NCBI GenBank assembly: GCA_016081115.2
Contig: CM071926.1
Span: 14,149,971-14,213,970, forward strand
Direction: 5' to 3'
Length of the DNA: 64,000 bases
Origin: Rehmannia glutinosa
Taxonomy: Eukaryota; Streptophyta; Magnoliopsida; Lamiales; Orobanchaceae
Part shown: one piece after another, positions 12,048-22,615 of the stretch
How positions within the stretch are numbered: the first letter of the stretch is position 1
Layout of the letters: each line of letters begins with the position of its first letter
Translations under genes and position numbers: made by a program
The notes under the pieces: model-generated
What the model was told of the DNA's origin: nothing
The model's input: only the letters and a program-made list of their open reading frames with translations
Database searches by the model: none

Positions 12048-14934
12048 TGTGAGACCCCACATTTGGATAACTTGGAATCGTCACTTTTAAGGTATTTGAT
12101 TATTTTATACGGTATGACTAGTTCTATAATTTTGGAACTCACTTATACACTATTAGATGCTAGCTATTATGTTACAGGTGGTAAACTTAGAGGTGATAGG
12201 TGGGTCGACGTGTTGAGACGTAATTGAAAAACCCGAGATATATATATATATATATACACACATCAAAAAAAAATATATAGTAATATTAATTATTAAAAAT
12301 AAAAATAAAAACCATGTCCTAAATATATATATATATATCTCATGTAACTAATCAAATGACTTGTATATCTAAATATAAAAAAAAACATATAAGATAATAA
12401 GTGTAAATTTATAACTTCAGTCTTCACACACATACAACTTACGACGTGTCCAGTTAATATAAACTCAAAACACTTCCACCGCCTTAACAAATAAAAAGGA
12501 TAAGAATTAGATTATAGAGTATGTACCACACTTCATGTTTGGACAATCGCACAAAAACCCACAATATTAGTAAAATAAAGTAAAAGAATATACACACAAG
12601 AAGAAAAGAAATGACACGCAACTCCATTTTCACAGCTGAAACGGGTAAGCTCCACATGCCTCAATCCTTTGTTTAACTTGTTTTTTAAAAGTTCCAGTTG
12701 CATGTAAAATTAAGAAGGAAATCATTGACTGTAAAGAATTCAAATCCTTTCTCAAGGATTAGCGCAAAGTATGATTGAAATAGAAATTAAATGGAGTAAA
12801 CAACCATTTTTAATATATATATATATATATATATTATATATAAAATAAATAAAAATAAAACTAAAGATGTTTATTCATAGATGTTATGCTTTACTACTTG
12901 GAATTACAACAGATACATGAATCATATAAAGGTTAGTTTCGTGATATATATATATAGATGCATGTAAATATGTATATTTATTAATAGAAATTTAAATTTG
13001 TGTAATTAATTAATGTGGTTGGTATAGTACTCTAAATATTCTTTACACTGATGCAAAATTATATTTAATATTAGAGAGGTGAAAAGAAGGAAATCATAGA
13101 CGATTGATTTTCGGAGGATTAGCACGGTAAGTTCTGTTATACTCCTTGAGCTAATTATATTCATGGAATAATATTTTAAATTAGGGATTTCAAATTTGAA
13201 ATATATGGGTATTTATGTTCTTAAATGCATTATGTATTTCAAATTGCAATTAAATATTGGAATTGATTTATATCTTTAATTGTATTAAAAAAAAAAGGAA
13301 AAAGTTATTCTAAAGAACTAAAAGTTGGGTTCAGTGATCCAAATTAATAAAATAGATATGCTAAGATATCACTTTCTTTGAATATTATAGCTAGAACCAG
13401 TAGATATTCGTAGAACAAGATTTGCAATAAAATAAATAAGCAGAGCTTTGGAATCCAAGTTTTATAGTAATATGCATTTTAATAGTTAAACATAAATAGT
13501 ACATGAATGATTATGCCATTTTGTGGAGAAGACAAGATCGAACCCGACAACTAGGAGTTTCTACTTGCACCATCATTGCACATATCCATAAAGCAACGTT
13601 TGAGAAACGGTGGGCAAATTATCGTCTTTCTAAAGAAAAATTAGGTTTGCATGTAATTTCATAAAATTCACGACATTAGTTATTTCATAAACTTCATGAT
13701 GTAAGTAATTGCATAATTTCACGATATACATTATTTTCATAAAGTTCACGATATAAGGTTATTATATGACTATATTTTGCGTTTCTTCCAGGATAATTTT
13801 CTTTATTAGAGAAAACATAAAGTATATCATTCATGATCATATTCTCTTGCATTTTAACTATTGTAACTTCTTGACTCGGCAAATTTCCGGGCAAATAAAT
13901 GTCACTTTGACAAAAATATTGATTGTTTGAGTCTATTGAGGCGTGGGTAGGTTAGACAATGGATCGAACGGGTTTGCGTGGTCCTTGTTTGACTACCCCA
14001 ATGCCTAATCCCATTTTCGGGTCGGGTAGGAGGCAGCGACAGAACTTGGGTCGTAGAACAGTATATTCATAAATATGACGATCTGGGGGGCGAGGCCAAA
14101 GCCAAAGAGACGTCGAGCTTAGTAGTGGGAGGATAAGGTGGGGGGCTTGGCCAAATGTTGTTGGAAGTAACAAGGAGAACGGACAGGGGTCGTGTCCGAT
14201 CAACACCGATCCTACGTTTCTTATTTTTGGTGATTTAACTAATTGATTAACTGTATATACTTTGTTTTTAAAATGAGATATCCACTATTTGTTTTAAAAA
14301 TTGGGATATCTATGACCGTTTGAAAAGTAAAATATTTTCCGCATTTGACTAATCTGTTGTCCAATGTGCATTGCATCACCGATAGAATTAAATGTTAATA
14401 TCTCAATATTGAATTGCAATATATTCTTGATCACTACGACAAATAATTCTTATGTGCATCATCACCATGCATACATAAATATTTTTAGACACACTAAGTG
14501 CTTTTCTCAAAGAAACACTTCATATTTCATTAAACAAATATTGCATTCCTCTACCCCAACCCACTGAGCTCGTTTAGCTCACCCCACGATTTGTATAAAA
14601 ACTTTTCAGAAACCGAATGTTCTGGGATTGACGAGACTGATACGAGACTTCATGCTCAGAGTTGACTCTACATGGTAGTTTTTCCTTGAAGGGCTTGTCT
14701 GTCAGGGCTTGAACAATATAACCATATTATCTTGTAATACTTAGGTGAGTTACAACTTTATTATAATTGTATGTTAGGATTTATAGACTTCCGCTGTATT
14801 TATATTTTTTTTTAAATTTTTTAGTTATTTGTACTTAGATAATAGCTCTTGATGAGCCTAAGTTTGAATATTTGGGTTGTACACTGTTGGATGCTATTCT
14901 ATTTTTTTTGGGTTTGTAAAATTGGGGCGTGACA
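12048..14934 (+). repeat. 3' LTR of the LARD-like element, complete
   Basis: It begins TGTGAGACCCCACATTTGG and ends GGGGCGTGACA, followed directly by AAAAC of the host solo LTR. It is 2887 bp long and nearly identical to 5889-8740. The few differences are mostly in (TA)n tract length and single bases. Confidence 0.88.
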
Positions 14935-15846
14935 AAAACAATCAAAAGTTGGCCAAACAATTAATCATCAAGTATTTATTCAGGAAAAAAAATCAATTAG
15001 TCAATATTCATGCTTGGTTGTTTGAATCAAATCATCCTAATCCTAGAACAAGAAAGTTAGTTCATGCTTGAGGGTGAGATCATAATCTCAATTGAAGGAA
15101 AGAAAACAATCATAAACATCATCATGCAACAATAATAATCACCCAACAATCGAAATCAGACAAAAGAGATGAAGAAATATTACACTTTGATTAAGCTGCA
15201 AAAATAACTTCAATGGGAAGAACCCAATCAATCCCAATGTTGAAAAACAAGAGAAAAGAGAGAAAACTAGAGTCTAAAGTGCTAAATAGTAATGTGTTCG
15301 AAATTATAGATCTCCCAAGTGATATTTATAAGCCTAAAACCCTATACAAGGTGGAAGAATCCAAAAAAGAGAAGATAATCGAATAAAATTCTCGAAGACT
15401 CTTGGTGCGCCACGCAAAGATCTGCGTGCTCTTTCTCTGCGCGCCACACTACTGTCTTGTGCGGTCCTCCTTGCGCGCAAGCCTTGCTGTGACATGCCCC
15501 GATTATGCGCGCTCGCGCACTCGTGCGTGGCGTACGCATTCTCGTCAATGTTTGACAATGCGCACGCGCTAATATTTGGATGTTTTTCCTCGTGCGCGCC
15601 GCGCAACCTTGCGCGCGCGCACGCATATGTGCGTTCGTTCCAACCGTCGTCCGACCGTGTTGCTCGTTTTGCCCGTTTTAGCCCATTTTTAAGACTTCTT
15701 TTTATGAAAACCTACGAAATAGACAAAAATACCCTACGTATCATACGACACTATAAAACGGGACGTGAAGACAAAAAAAATACGCACAATCACATACAAG
15801 ATTAATAGAAATCGCATAAAAATCACACAAAAAAACATGCAAAACA

Positions 15847-17215
15847 GCCTTAAGTGTTCCTGTAGAAACTCCACAAAGATCTAAAACAACTATAAAAAGA
15901 TCTGAAAGTCAGAAATCAAAATCAGCTGAGGGAAAAAGACCAGTTGCCACTCTCATGGTTTCATCCTCTGCTAGGAGAATAAGGTGGGCAAGTACAAGAG
16001 GAAGACTAGTTCCTTCATATCATTCTCATTATACGAACTTTGAGTCCTCTAGTGATCTCTCAAGCCAAAAATCTTCTGACGCTATTACTGAAGATGAATT
16101 TGTTACAAAAATTGATGATATTTCGGCTATCCTTATGGACGATGACCCACATTCCAATAATCCTCCAGGAGATGCCCAACATCTAGTTAGTGAAACTGAT
16201 GATTCCGAAGAAGGTTTTACAACCAATTACAGGCCAACAGAAGAAAAGACAACATACCTACTAATGGTCCCTGGTTTTCTTTTGATGGTGTTCCCAAACA
16301 CAAAAGATGGAAGAAGATGTACCAGATGTCTGTCTAGTTAGACAACCAGCTCAATAAACAAGATGTACTTCTTAGTGAAATCCTAAAAGAATTTTCAACT
16401 AGATTTGTTGGGATTCTGAGGGATTGATTTACTTCAATGGGTGATTACAGAGAGATCCAATTCTTTAACATGTCTACGGTTTCAACTGCACTTGGAGAAA
16501 TTCACAAGGAATTTATTGGTGATATCAATCTTTTCACCAAATCAATGTCAGGTGAATATTTTGCCCGACGATGTTGTTCCCTAAACAGAAAAGATCTTGG
16601 TAAACATTTCAAGAAAATGTCTGAACTGGTTTTTTTTCTCAACGGGTACAATGAACCAAACCTGAAAAATATCTTTATTGCATCACTTCCAAAAGAGGTT
16701 CAGTTAGAAATCAACAGATGATACAAGCATCTGGAAGAAACCTCGACAATTTAAATTTTGGGCAAATCAATCAAATGTGTCATGTTGCAATTGATATGAT
16801 ATGTGAAACGCAAAATATAATACGAGAGGTTATTGAAAAAAAGAAAATCTCAAAGTCTGTATACAACAAAGCTCATTTAAAATCAAATGCCAGGATAAAG
16901 CCTGCAAATGTACAACTTCAAAGAAAGAAAAGAGAAAAAACAAAAAGAAATTACAAAGAAAAAAATACATGTTTCTCAGAAGAAAGCCATTCAGAAAGAA
17001 GACTTCCAACCAATGTTATATGTGTGGAAGAGAAAGACATTACGCTAAGAATTGTCCTAACAATAAAGGAAAAGCTGCAAAGCTTGCTATTAATGTTTTC
17101 CTGCATGATGAAGTTGATACCAACGATGCTGATATTGAATCCCTTTTCTCTTGAACAATATGAACAAAATGAAGATATTGTTTTTGCAATTGAAGTATCT
17201 TCAGTAGAATGAGAA
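15847..17215 (+). pseudogene. Coat-protein region of pararetrovirus copy A with CCHC knuckle
   Basis: The segment resumes the polyprotein where the solo LTR interrupted it. It begins with a Ser/Arg-rich stretch (SSSARRIRWASTRGRLVPSY), then an acidic part (about 16080-16220) with many Asp and Glu, then a helical region (16437-16721) and a strongly basic stretch. It ends in CYMCGRERHYAKNC (17014-17055), a CX2CX4HX4C zinc knuckle as found near the C terminus of caulimovirid coat proteins, where it binds nucleic acid. The frame changes at least twice and stops separate the parts. Confidence 0.75.
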
Positions 17216-17849
17216 GAAGAAGAAGAAAACTCATCTGGAGAAATGCTTGTTATCTTCATGATGAAACCAATTCCTGTCCTACGCATTGGTTTAACAATAC
17301 AAGAATGGATTCCATCTCCGAATATAGAAGTAATAATTATGCCATCAAAGTAATCAGGGCAATTAACATTCTTGATACAAGTGCTCAAAGAACAATGTTG
17401 AATCCAAGAATCCTTCCTGATGATTCATAGCAAACACACCATAAATACTTCTATAATGCTGATTGACAGACGTTTCATACTTCTCTGATCACAAACAATA
17501 GCCTATTGGAATTCAAATCTTTCCAGATTGTATTGTCTGCATGAAAGTGACTGGTAGTAATCTTCATGGACGTGATCTTTTAATGGGGTTTGATTTATTC
17601 TTCAAAGAACAGAAGCTTCAAATCCATCCTAATGGATTAAAATTTAAAAGAAGTTTCAAGCCATATTCTTTAGTTAAAAAGGTGTTCTCGCTTACTAATA
17701 TTCCACACGATTTTGAAGAATTTACTCAAAGTCTTAAGGATTATTGTGCTGAGTCCCACGAAGAATTCAATCATCCGTTTCCACTCTGGAAAAATGACGA
17801 ATTCTTTGTTCAATTGCCTTTCAAGAAAATGAATATATCAATGCAATAA
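17216..17849 (+). pseudogene. Aspartic-protease-like region of pararetrovirus copy A
   Basis: The stretch ILDTSAQRTMLNP at 17368-17406 has the position and shape of the retroviral-type protease active site, but the usual Asp-Thr-Gly reads Asp-Thr-Ser. Copy B has Asp-Thr-Cys at the same place. Downstream, MKVTGSNLHGRDLLMGFDLF and ESHEEFNHPFPLWK lead toward the reverse transcriptase. Stops at about 17428 and 17464 break the frame. In family members this protease cuts the polyprotein. Confidence 0.7.
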
Positions 17850-18218
17850 AGGAAACATATCCAGGAATGAATCCTGAAGAATTGAGTCTTGCTAGACAAG
17901 AATGTGGTTAACTCATTTTGCTTGGGCTAATCGAGGCAACGAAATCAAATTGGTCTTGTACAACATTCTATGTGAACAAATGGTCGGAATCGATCAGGGG
18001 TAAAAAATGGCTGGTGATTGATTACAAGCCTTTAAACCACTTCCTTTTTGATGATAAATTGCCCTTACCAAGAACTCAAACGCTTTTTTCCGATCTTGCC
18101 AAAGCAAATTTTTTTTTGAAATTTGATTTAAAGTCGGGATGGTGGCAACTTGGAATTGATCCAAAAGACCAATACAAAACTGCTTCTGCATTCCCACTAC
18201 ACAATACCACTGGATTAT
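17850..18218 (+). pseudogene. Reverse transcriptase of pararetrovirus copy A, N-terminal part
   Basis: Recognisable blocks are GKKWLVIDYKPLN, then LPLPRTQTLF, then KFDLKSGWWQLGI and YKTASAF. They correspond to the first conserved motifs of the caulimovirid reverse transcriptase, including the first catalytic Asp in KFDLKSG. The reading is cut at 18218 by an LTR-like insert and continues at 19023. Confidence 0.82.
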
Positions 18219-19022
18219 TGTAGGTCCCAAGGGGTGATAAGTAAAGTCTAGAAGGGGGATTGAATAGACTTTACCAAATTTTTAATTTTAGTCCTTTTAA
18301 ATTCAGAGTAGACCCAACCCAGTTGGGTCCTTGATGGACAACTTAGTTTACTTACACAGCAGAGTTAGTCACTCAACAGACTGGATTGAGTTGTTGATAG
18401 TATAACTCAGCTGATTCAGTTAACTCTTTTAAATGTCAGTAGACTTGGTTTTTACAACGGAAGACTTTTACCCTTAGTTTGAAATATGTTTTTCAACACT
18501 TGTTTTAAGCTTAGTTATTATCAGTTGACTTAGCAAATTAACAAACAACAATAATAATGTGCAAGAATTAAAGTGTGCTGAATGTAAATGACACAAGCAA
18601 TTTTTATAGTGGTTCGAGGATGGGGTAATTCCTCTAATCCACTATTCTCCAACCCCAGGAGGAATCCACTAATGTAATTGTTACTTTGTTACAAAATGGT
18701 GACAGTCCAAGCTTGGTCTTAATCACACAACTGGCTCAACTTCAGGGACTTAGCTTCTTCACAAAATGGTTGTTTTTCTAATTCAACTCCTTCAAACTCT
18801 TGGATTTGTTCACACACCCCTCCAACGAGTCTAAAACCTTTGGTTCGAACTGGAACCTTACTACACCTCCTTCAACCTTGGAGTGCAGACCCCTTGTTCT
18901 TTGAAACAAGATTTTCCTCTTCAACAAATTGAAGTTGTCTTTCCTTCACTGAATGTGTTGGAACGATTTCATTCGAGTTGTCTCTCAAAAGTCCTATTTA
19001 TTATAAGTTGATTTGAATACTC
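18219..19022. mobile_element. LTR-like insert within the copy A reverse transcriptase
   Basis: This 0.8-kb block is absent from copy B. It begins TGTAGGTCCCAAGGGG and includes TCTAGAAGGGGGATTGAATA and GTGGTTCGAGGATGGGG. Its layout (CTAGA-GGGGG-TGAATAGA, then a GGTTC.A motif and a CCAACCCC block) recalls the LTR family at 40624, 54268 and 62635, although the sequences differ. No clear CA end or target duplication is visible, and about 14 bases of the target present in copy B are missing. It may be a partial LTR. Confidence 0.5.
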
Positions 19023-19548
19023 TTAAAAGTTGCACCATCCTTATTCCAGAAAGCTATAGTTAAATTTTTTGAACCAATTATACATCATACCCTTGTGTAC
19101 ATTGATGATATTCTTTTTTTCTCACAAATAAAAGAAGATCATGAAATTCTCCTGCAATAATCTTTGGAGATAGTATGAACATATGGGGTTATGCTTTTTG
19201 AGAAAAAGAATACAGTCAGTACTCCTTGTATTGATTTTTTTGGAATAAAGGTCACCAACGGTACATATCAACCAGGTCCTCATCTTGCCGAAGAATTACA
19301 GAAATTCCCAGATTCTGATTTTACAGTCAAAGAAATTCAACAGTTTATTGGGGTAATAAATTTATTTCAGGGAATTTATTCCAAATTGTTCTAACATACT
19401 AGAAAGCTTTCAAAGTTGCTAAAAAAGAATTCTTCACCATGGAAATCTGCATAGACTAATGTTGTGCAATATTTGAAGGAAGTGTGTAAACTTACCTCCC
19501 TTAAAGATTCTGGGTACAGGAAAAATGATTCTACAAACAGATGCTAGT
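19023..19548 (+). pseudogene. Reverse transcriptase C-terminal part and start of RNase H, copy A
   Basis: The catalytic motif YIDD is intact at 19098-19109, in HTLVYIDDILFFS. It is followed by the connection region (DFFGIKVTNGTYQPGPHL and DFTVKEIQQFIGVIN). The last readable residues, LQTDAS at about 19529-19546, are the first conserved Asp motif of RNase H. Similarity ends at the junction with copy B. Stops near 19158 and 19392 interrupt it. Confidence 0.8.
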
Positions 19549-20496
19549 GGTGAAAATTCTTTTTTAGCAACTTTGAAAGCTTGCTAGTATGTTCAGAACA
19601 GTCTGGAATAATTTTCCTAAGATAATTAATTATCCCAAGAAACTGTTGAATTTCTTTGACTGTTAAATCAGAATCAGGGAATTTATGTCTTTCTTCGGCA
19701 AGATGAGAACCTAGTTGATATGTATTGTTGGTGACTTTCATTCCCATAAAATTAGTATCAGGGGTACCGATTGTACTCTTTTTACCAGAAAGCATAACCC
19801 CATATTTCGAACAATCTCCAAAAATTATTGCAGGAGAATTTCATGCTCCTCTTTTGTTTGTAAGAAAAGAAGAAAATCATCAATGTGCACAAGGGTATGA
19901 TGAAGAATTGGTTCGAAAAATTTAGCTATGGCTTTCTGGAATAAGGATGATGCAACTTTTAATCCGAAAGGCATAACAATACACTAGTATTGTACAGTGG
20001 GAATGCATAAAGCATCTTTGTATCGGTTTTTTAGATCAATTCCAAGTTGCCAAAATCCTGAATTTAAATCAAACTTCGAAAAGATTTTTTCCTTGGCAAG
20101 ATAGGAAAAAAGCATTTGAGTTCTTGGTAAGGGGAATTTATCATCAAGAAGGAAGTGGTCAAAGGTTTGTAATCAATTACCAGGCGTTTTTTACCCTGAA
20201 TTGTTCTGACCATTTGTTCATGTGGAATGCTAGACAATACCCATTTGTTTCGTTGGCTCAATAAACCCAAGTGAAAAGAGTTTATCACATTCTTGTCTAG
20301 CAAGACTCAGTTCTTTAGGATTCATTCTTGGATGTGTTGCCTTTGATGCATTGATATCTCTATTTTTCTTGAAAAAGCGATTGAACAAAAAATTCTTTAT
20401 TATTTCGGAGTGAAAACAGATGATTGAATTCTTCATGGGACTCAACTCAATAATCCGTATGACTTTGAATAAATTATTCAAAATTGTGTAGAACAT
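19549..20496 (-). pseudogene. Reverse transcriptase region of pararetrovirus copy B
   Basis: From high to low coordinates the blocks are the pre-RT segment (about 20496-20300), GKKRLVIDYKPL (about 20200), the FDLNSGFWQLGI-like block (about 20070-20035) and the palm region. The catalytic YIDD position at 19887-19876 reads HIDD because the Tyr codon has become CAC. The connection segment FMGMKVTNNTYQLGSHL and LTVKEIQQFLGIINYLRKI follows. Several frameshifts separate the blocks. Confidence 0.8.
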
Positions 20497-20600
20497 CAGT
20501 AAGCGAGAACAACTTTTAAACTGTAGACTAGGACTTGAAACTTCTTTTAAATTTTAATCCATTAGGATGGATTTGAACCTTTTGTGCTTTGAAGAATAAA

Positions 20601-20954
20601 TCAAATACACATATAATGTCCATGAAGATTACTCTTAATCACTTTCATCCAGATAATACAATCTGGAAAGATTTGAATTTCAATTGGTTTTTTTATGAGC
20701 AACGAAGTATGAAATATTTGCCCGTCAGCTGAATAGAAGTATTCATGGTGTGTTTGCCATGAATCATCAGGAATGATTCTTGGATTCAACATAGTTCTTC
20801 GAGCACATGTATCAAGAATGCCAATTGCCCTGGTAGAATTTTCATACTTTGTTGGCAGAATTTTTATTTCTATGTTCGGAGATGGAATTCGTTCTTGTAT
20901 TGTTAAACCAGTACATAGGATGGGAAACGGTTTCATCATGAAGATAACATGCAT
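20601..20954 (-). pseudogene. Aspartic-protease-like region of pararetrovirus copy B
   Basis: An open stretch of 117 codons contains ILDTCARRTMLNPRIIPDD, the protease active-site region, with Asp-Thr-Cys where Asp-Thr-Gly is expected. It continues through DGQIFHTSLLIKKPIEIQIF to an HGHYM segment that corresponds to HGRDLLMGF of copy A. The loss of the active-site Gly should abolish activity (inference from family knowledge). Confidence 0.72.
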
Positions 20955-20980
20955 TTCTCCATATGAGTTTTCTTTTTCTT

Positions 20981-22409
20981 CTAAAGATACTCAAATGCAA
21001 AAGCAGTATCTTCATTTTGGTCATCTTGTTCAGAGAAAATGGATTCAATATCAACATCATTGGTATCAACTTCATCACGCATGAAGACATTATCAGCAAG
21101 CTTTGTAGTTTTTCCTTTTTTGTTTGGGCAATTCTTAGCATAATGTCCTTCTCTTCTACACAGATAACACTGGTTGGAAGTCTTCTTCCTAAATGACTTT
21201 CTTTTGAGAAACATGTATCTTTTACTTTGTAATTTCTTTTTGGTTTTTCTCTTTTTTTTTCTTTGAAGTTGTACACTTGCAAGCTTTGTCATGGCATTTG
21301 ATCTGTAAATGAGATTTGTTGCATACAGACTTGGAGATTTTCTTTTTTTCAATAACCTCTCGTATCATATTTTGCGTTTCACATATCTTATCAACTGCAA
21401 CATGACACATTTGATTGATTTGCCCAAAATTTAAATTGTCGAGGTTTCCTCCAGATGCTTGTATCATCTATTGATTTCTGACTGAACCTCTTTTGGAAGT
21501 GATACAATAAAGATATTTTTCAGGTTTGGTTCATTGTACCCATTGAGAAGATAAACCAGTTCAGATATTTTCTTAAAATGTTTATCAAGATATTTCCTAT
21601 CTAGAGAACAACATCGTCAGGAAAAATATTCATCTAACATTGATTTGGTGAAAAGATTGATATCACCAATAAATTCCCTGTGGATTTTTCCAAGTGCCAC
21701 TGAAACCGTAGGCATGTTAAAGTATTGGATCTTTCTGTAGTTACCCAGTGAAGTAAACCAATCCATATGAATCCCAACAAATCTAGTTGAAAATTCTTTA
21801 GGATTTCATTAAGAACAACATATTCTTTATTGAGCTAGTTGTCTAACCAGACAGACATCTGGTACATATTCTTATGCATTTTGTGTATGGGAACATCATC
21901 AAAACAAAACCAGGACCATTAGTAGGTTTAGTTGCCTTTTTTTTCCGCTAGCCTGTAATTGGTTGTAAACCTTCTTCGGAATCATCAGTTTCACTAATCA
22001 GAGGTTGGGTATCTCCTGGAAGATTACAGGACTGTGGGTCATCATCTAAAAGGATAACCAAAATATCAGCAATTTCTGTAACAGGTTCATCTTATGTAAT
22101 AGCATCAGAAGATTTTTGGCTTGAGAGATCATCATAGGACTCAAAGTTCCTATAATGAGAATGATATGAAGGAACTAGTCTTCCTCTTGTACTTGCCCAC
22201 CTTGTTCTCCTGGCATAGGATGAAACCATGAGAATGTCAACTGGTCTTTTTCCCTCAACTTTGGAATTTAGTTTCAGGTTTTCAGATCTTTTTGTAGTTC
22301 TTTTAGATCTTTGTGGAGTATTTACATGAATACTTAAGGTCATTCCAAACATTTTAGAATACTCATCAGAATCGAGAGATGAATCAAATATCCATTTACT
22401 TGGAAACAA
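20981..22409 (-). pseudogene. Coat-protein region of pararetrovirus copy B with CCHC knuckle
   Basis: The N-terminal part (22409-22092) shares the Ser/Arg-rich block ARRTRWASTRGRLVPSYHSH with copy A. A helical segment and a Lys-rich basic segment follow, and the knuckle CYLCRREGHYAKNC lies at 21169-21128. This is the usual caulimovirid coat layout: acidic N-terminal part, basic stretch, then zinc knuckle. Frameshifts and stops occur between about 22090 and 21470. Confidence 0.75.
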
Positions 22410-22615
22410 GGAAATTGGTTTAGAGAAAAATGACTTCTTTTTATATTGCTCAGTTCGAGTAAGTTCTTTCTTCAGATTTCTGATTTCACTTTCTGTTTTG
22501 TCAAACTCAAATCCAAAAGTTCCTTAGAAAATGAGTTGTTCGAGTTCTTTATCCAACTGAGAAATTCTTCTGGCAAGTTTATGTTCAATTTGCTGTAATT
22601 GGAGTTCTACAACAT

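Larger units (their letters stand above)
5889..14934 (+). mobile_element. Large non-autonomous LTR retrotransposon (LARD-like, gypsy-type ends)
   Basis: Two direct repeats of about 2.85-2.89 kb (5889-8740 and 12048-14934) differ only by scattered substitutions and short indels. Between them lie a tRNA-Met-like primer site, a 3.3-kb interior with only a broken gag knuckle region, and a polypurine tract. No protease, reverse transcriptase or integrase was recognised, so it depended on enzymes from elsewhere. The 3' LTR ends, TGTGAGACCCCA and TGGGGCGTGACA, are the inverted termini usual in plant Ty3/gypsy elements. It sits inside the solo LTR at 5404-15846. Confidence 0.8.
5404..15846 (-). mobile_element. 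Solo LTR of a copia-like element inside copy A, split by a nested element
   Basis: The two halves are 5404-5888 and 14935-15846, about 1.4 kb together. The unit starts TGTTCGACC and ends CATGCAAAACA, the TG...CA ends of an LTR. It is flanked by GTCTT (5399-5403) and GCCTT (15847-15851), a 5-bp target duplication with one change. Copy B has the uninterrupted target here. A TATA-like TTATAAATA read on the minus strand near 15325-15335 suggests the LTR points to -. The segment 15400-15650 is unusually rich in GCGCGC. No internal retroelement genes belong to it. Assignment to copia is inference. Confidence 0.7.
3470..19548 (+). mobile_element. Endogenous caulimovirid-like pararetrovirus, copy A, interrupted
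   Basis: The + strand order is primer-binding site, movement-protein-like region, coat region with CCHC knuckle, aspartic-protease-like region and reverse transcriptase, ending just inside the RNase H region (LQTDAS). This is the single-polyprotein order of caulimovirids such as petuvirus- or florendovirus-type elements. No LTRs bound it. It is decayed by many frameshifts and stops and is broken by a solo LTR with nested element (5404-15846) and an LTR-like insert (18219-19022). Its 3' end abuts the 3' end of copy B in the opposite orientation. Confidence 0.85.

Noticed and set aside
15334..15805. Arg/Ala-rich frames on both strands at 15.3-15.8 kb
   Set aside because: They come from the GCGCGC-rich part of a solo LTR and have no domain.
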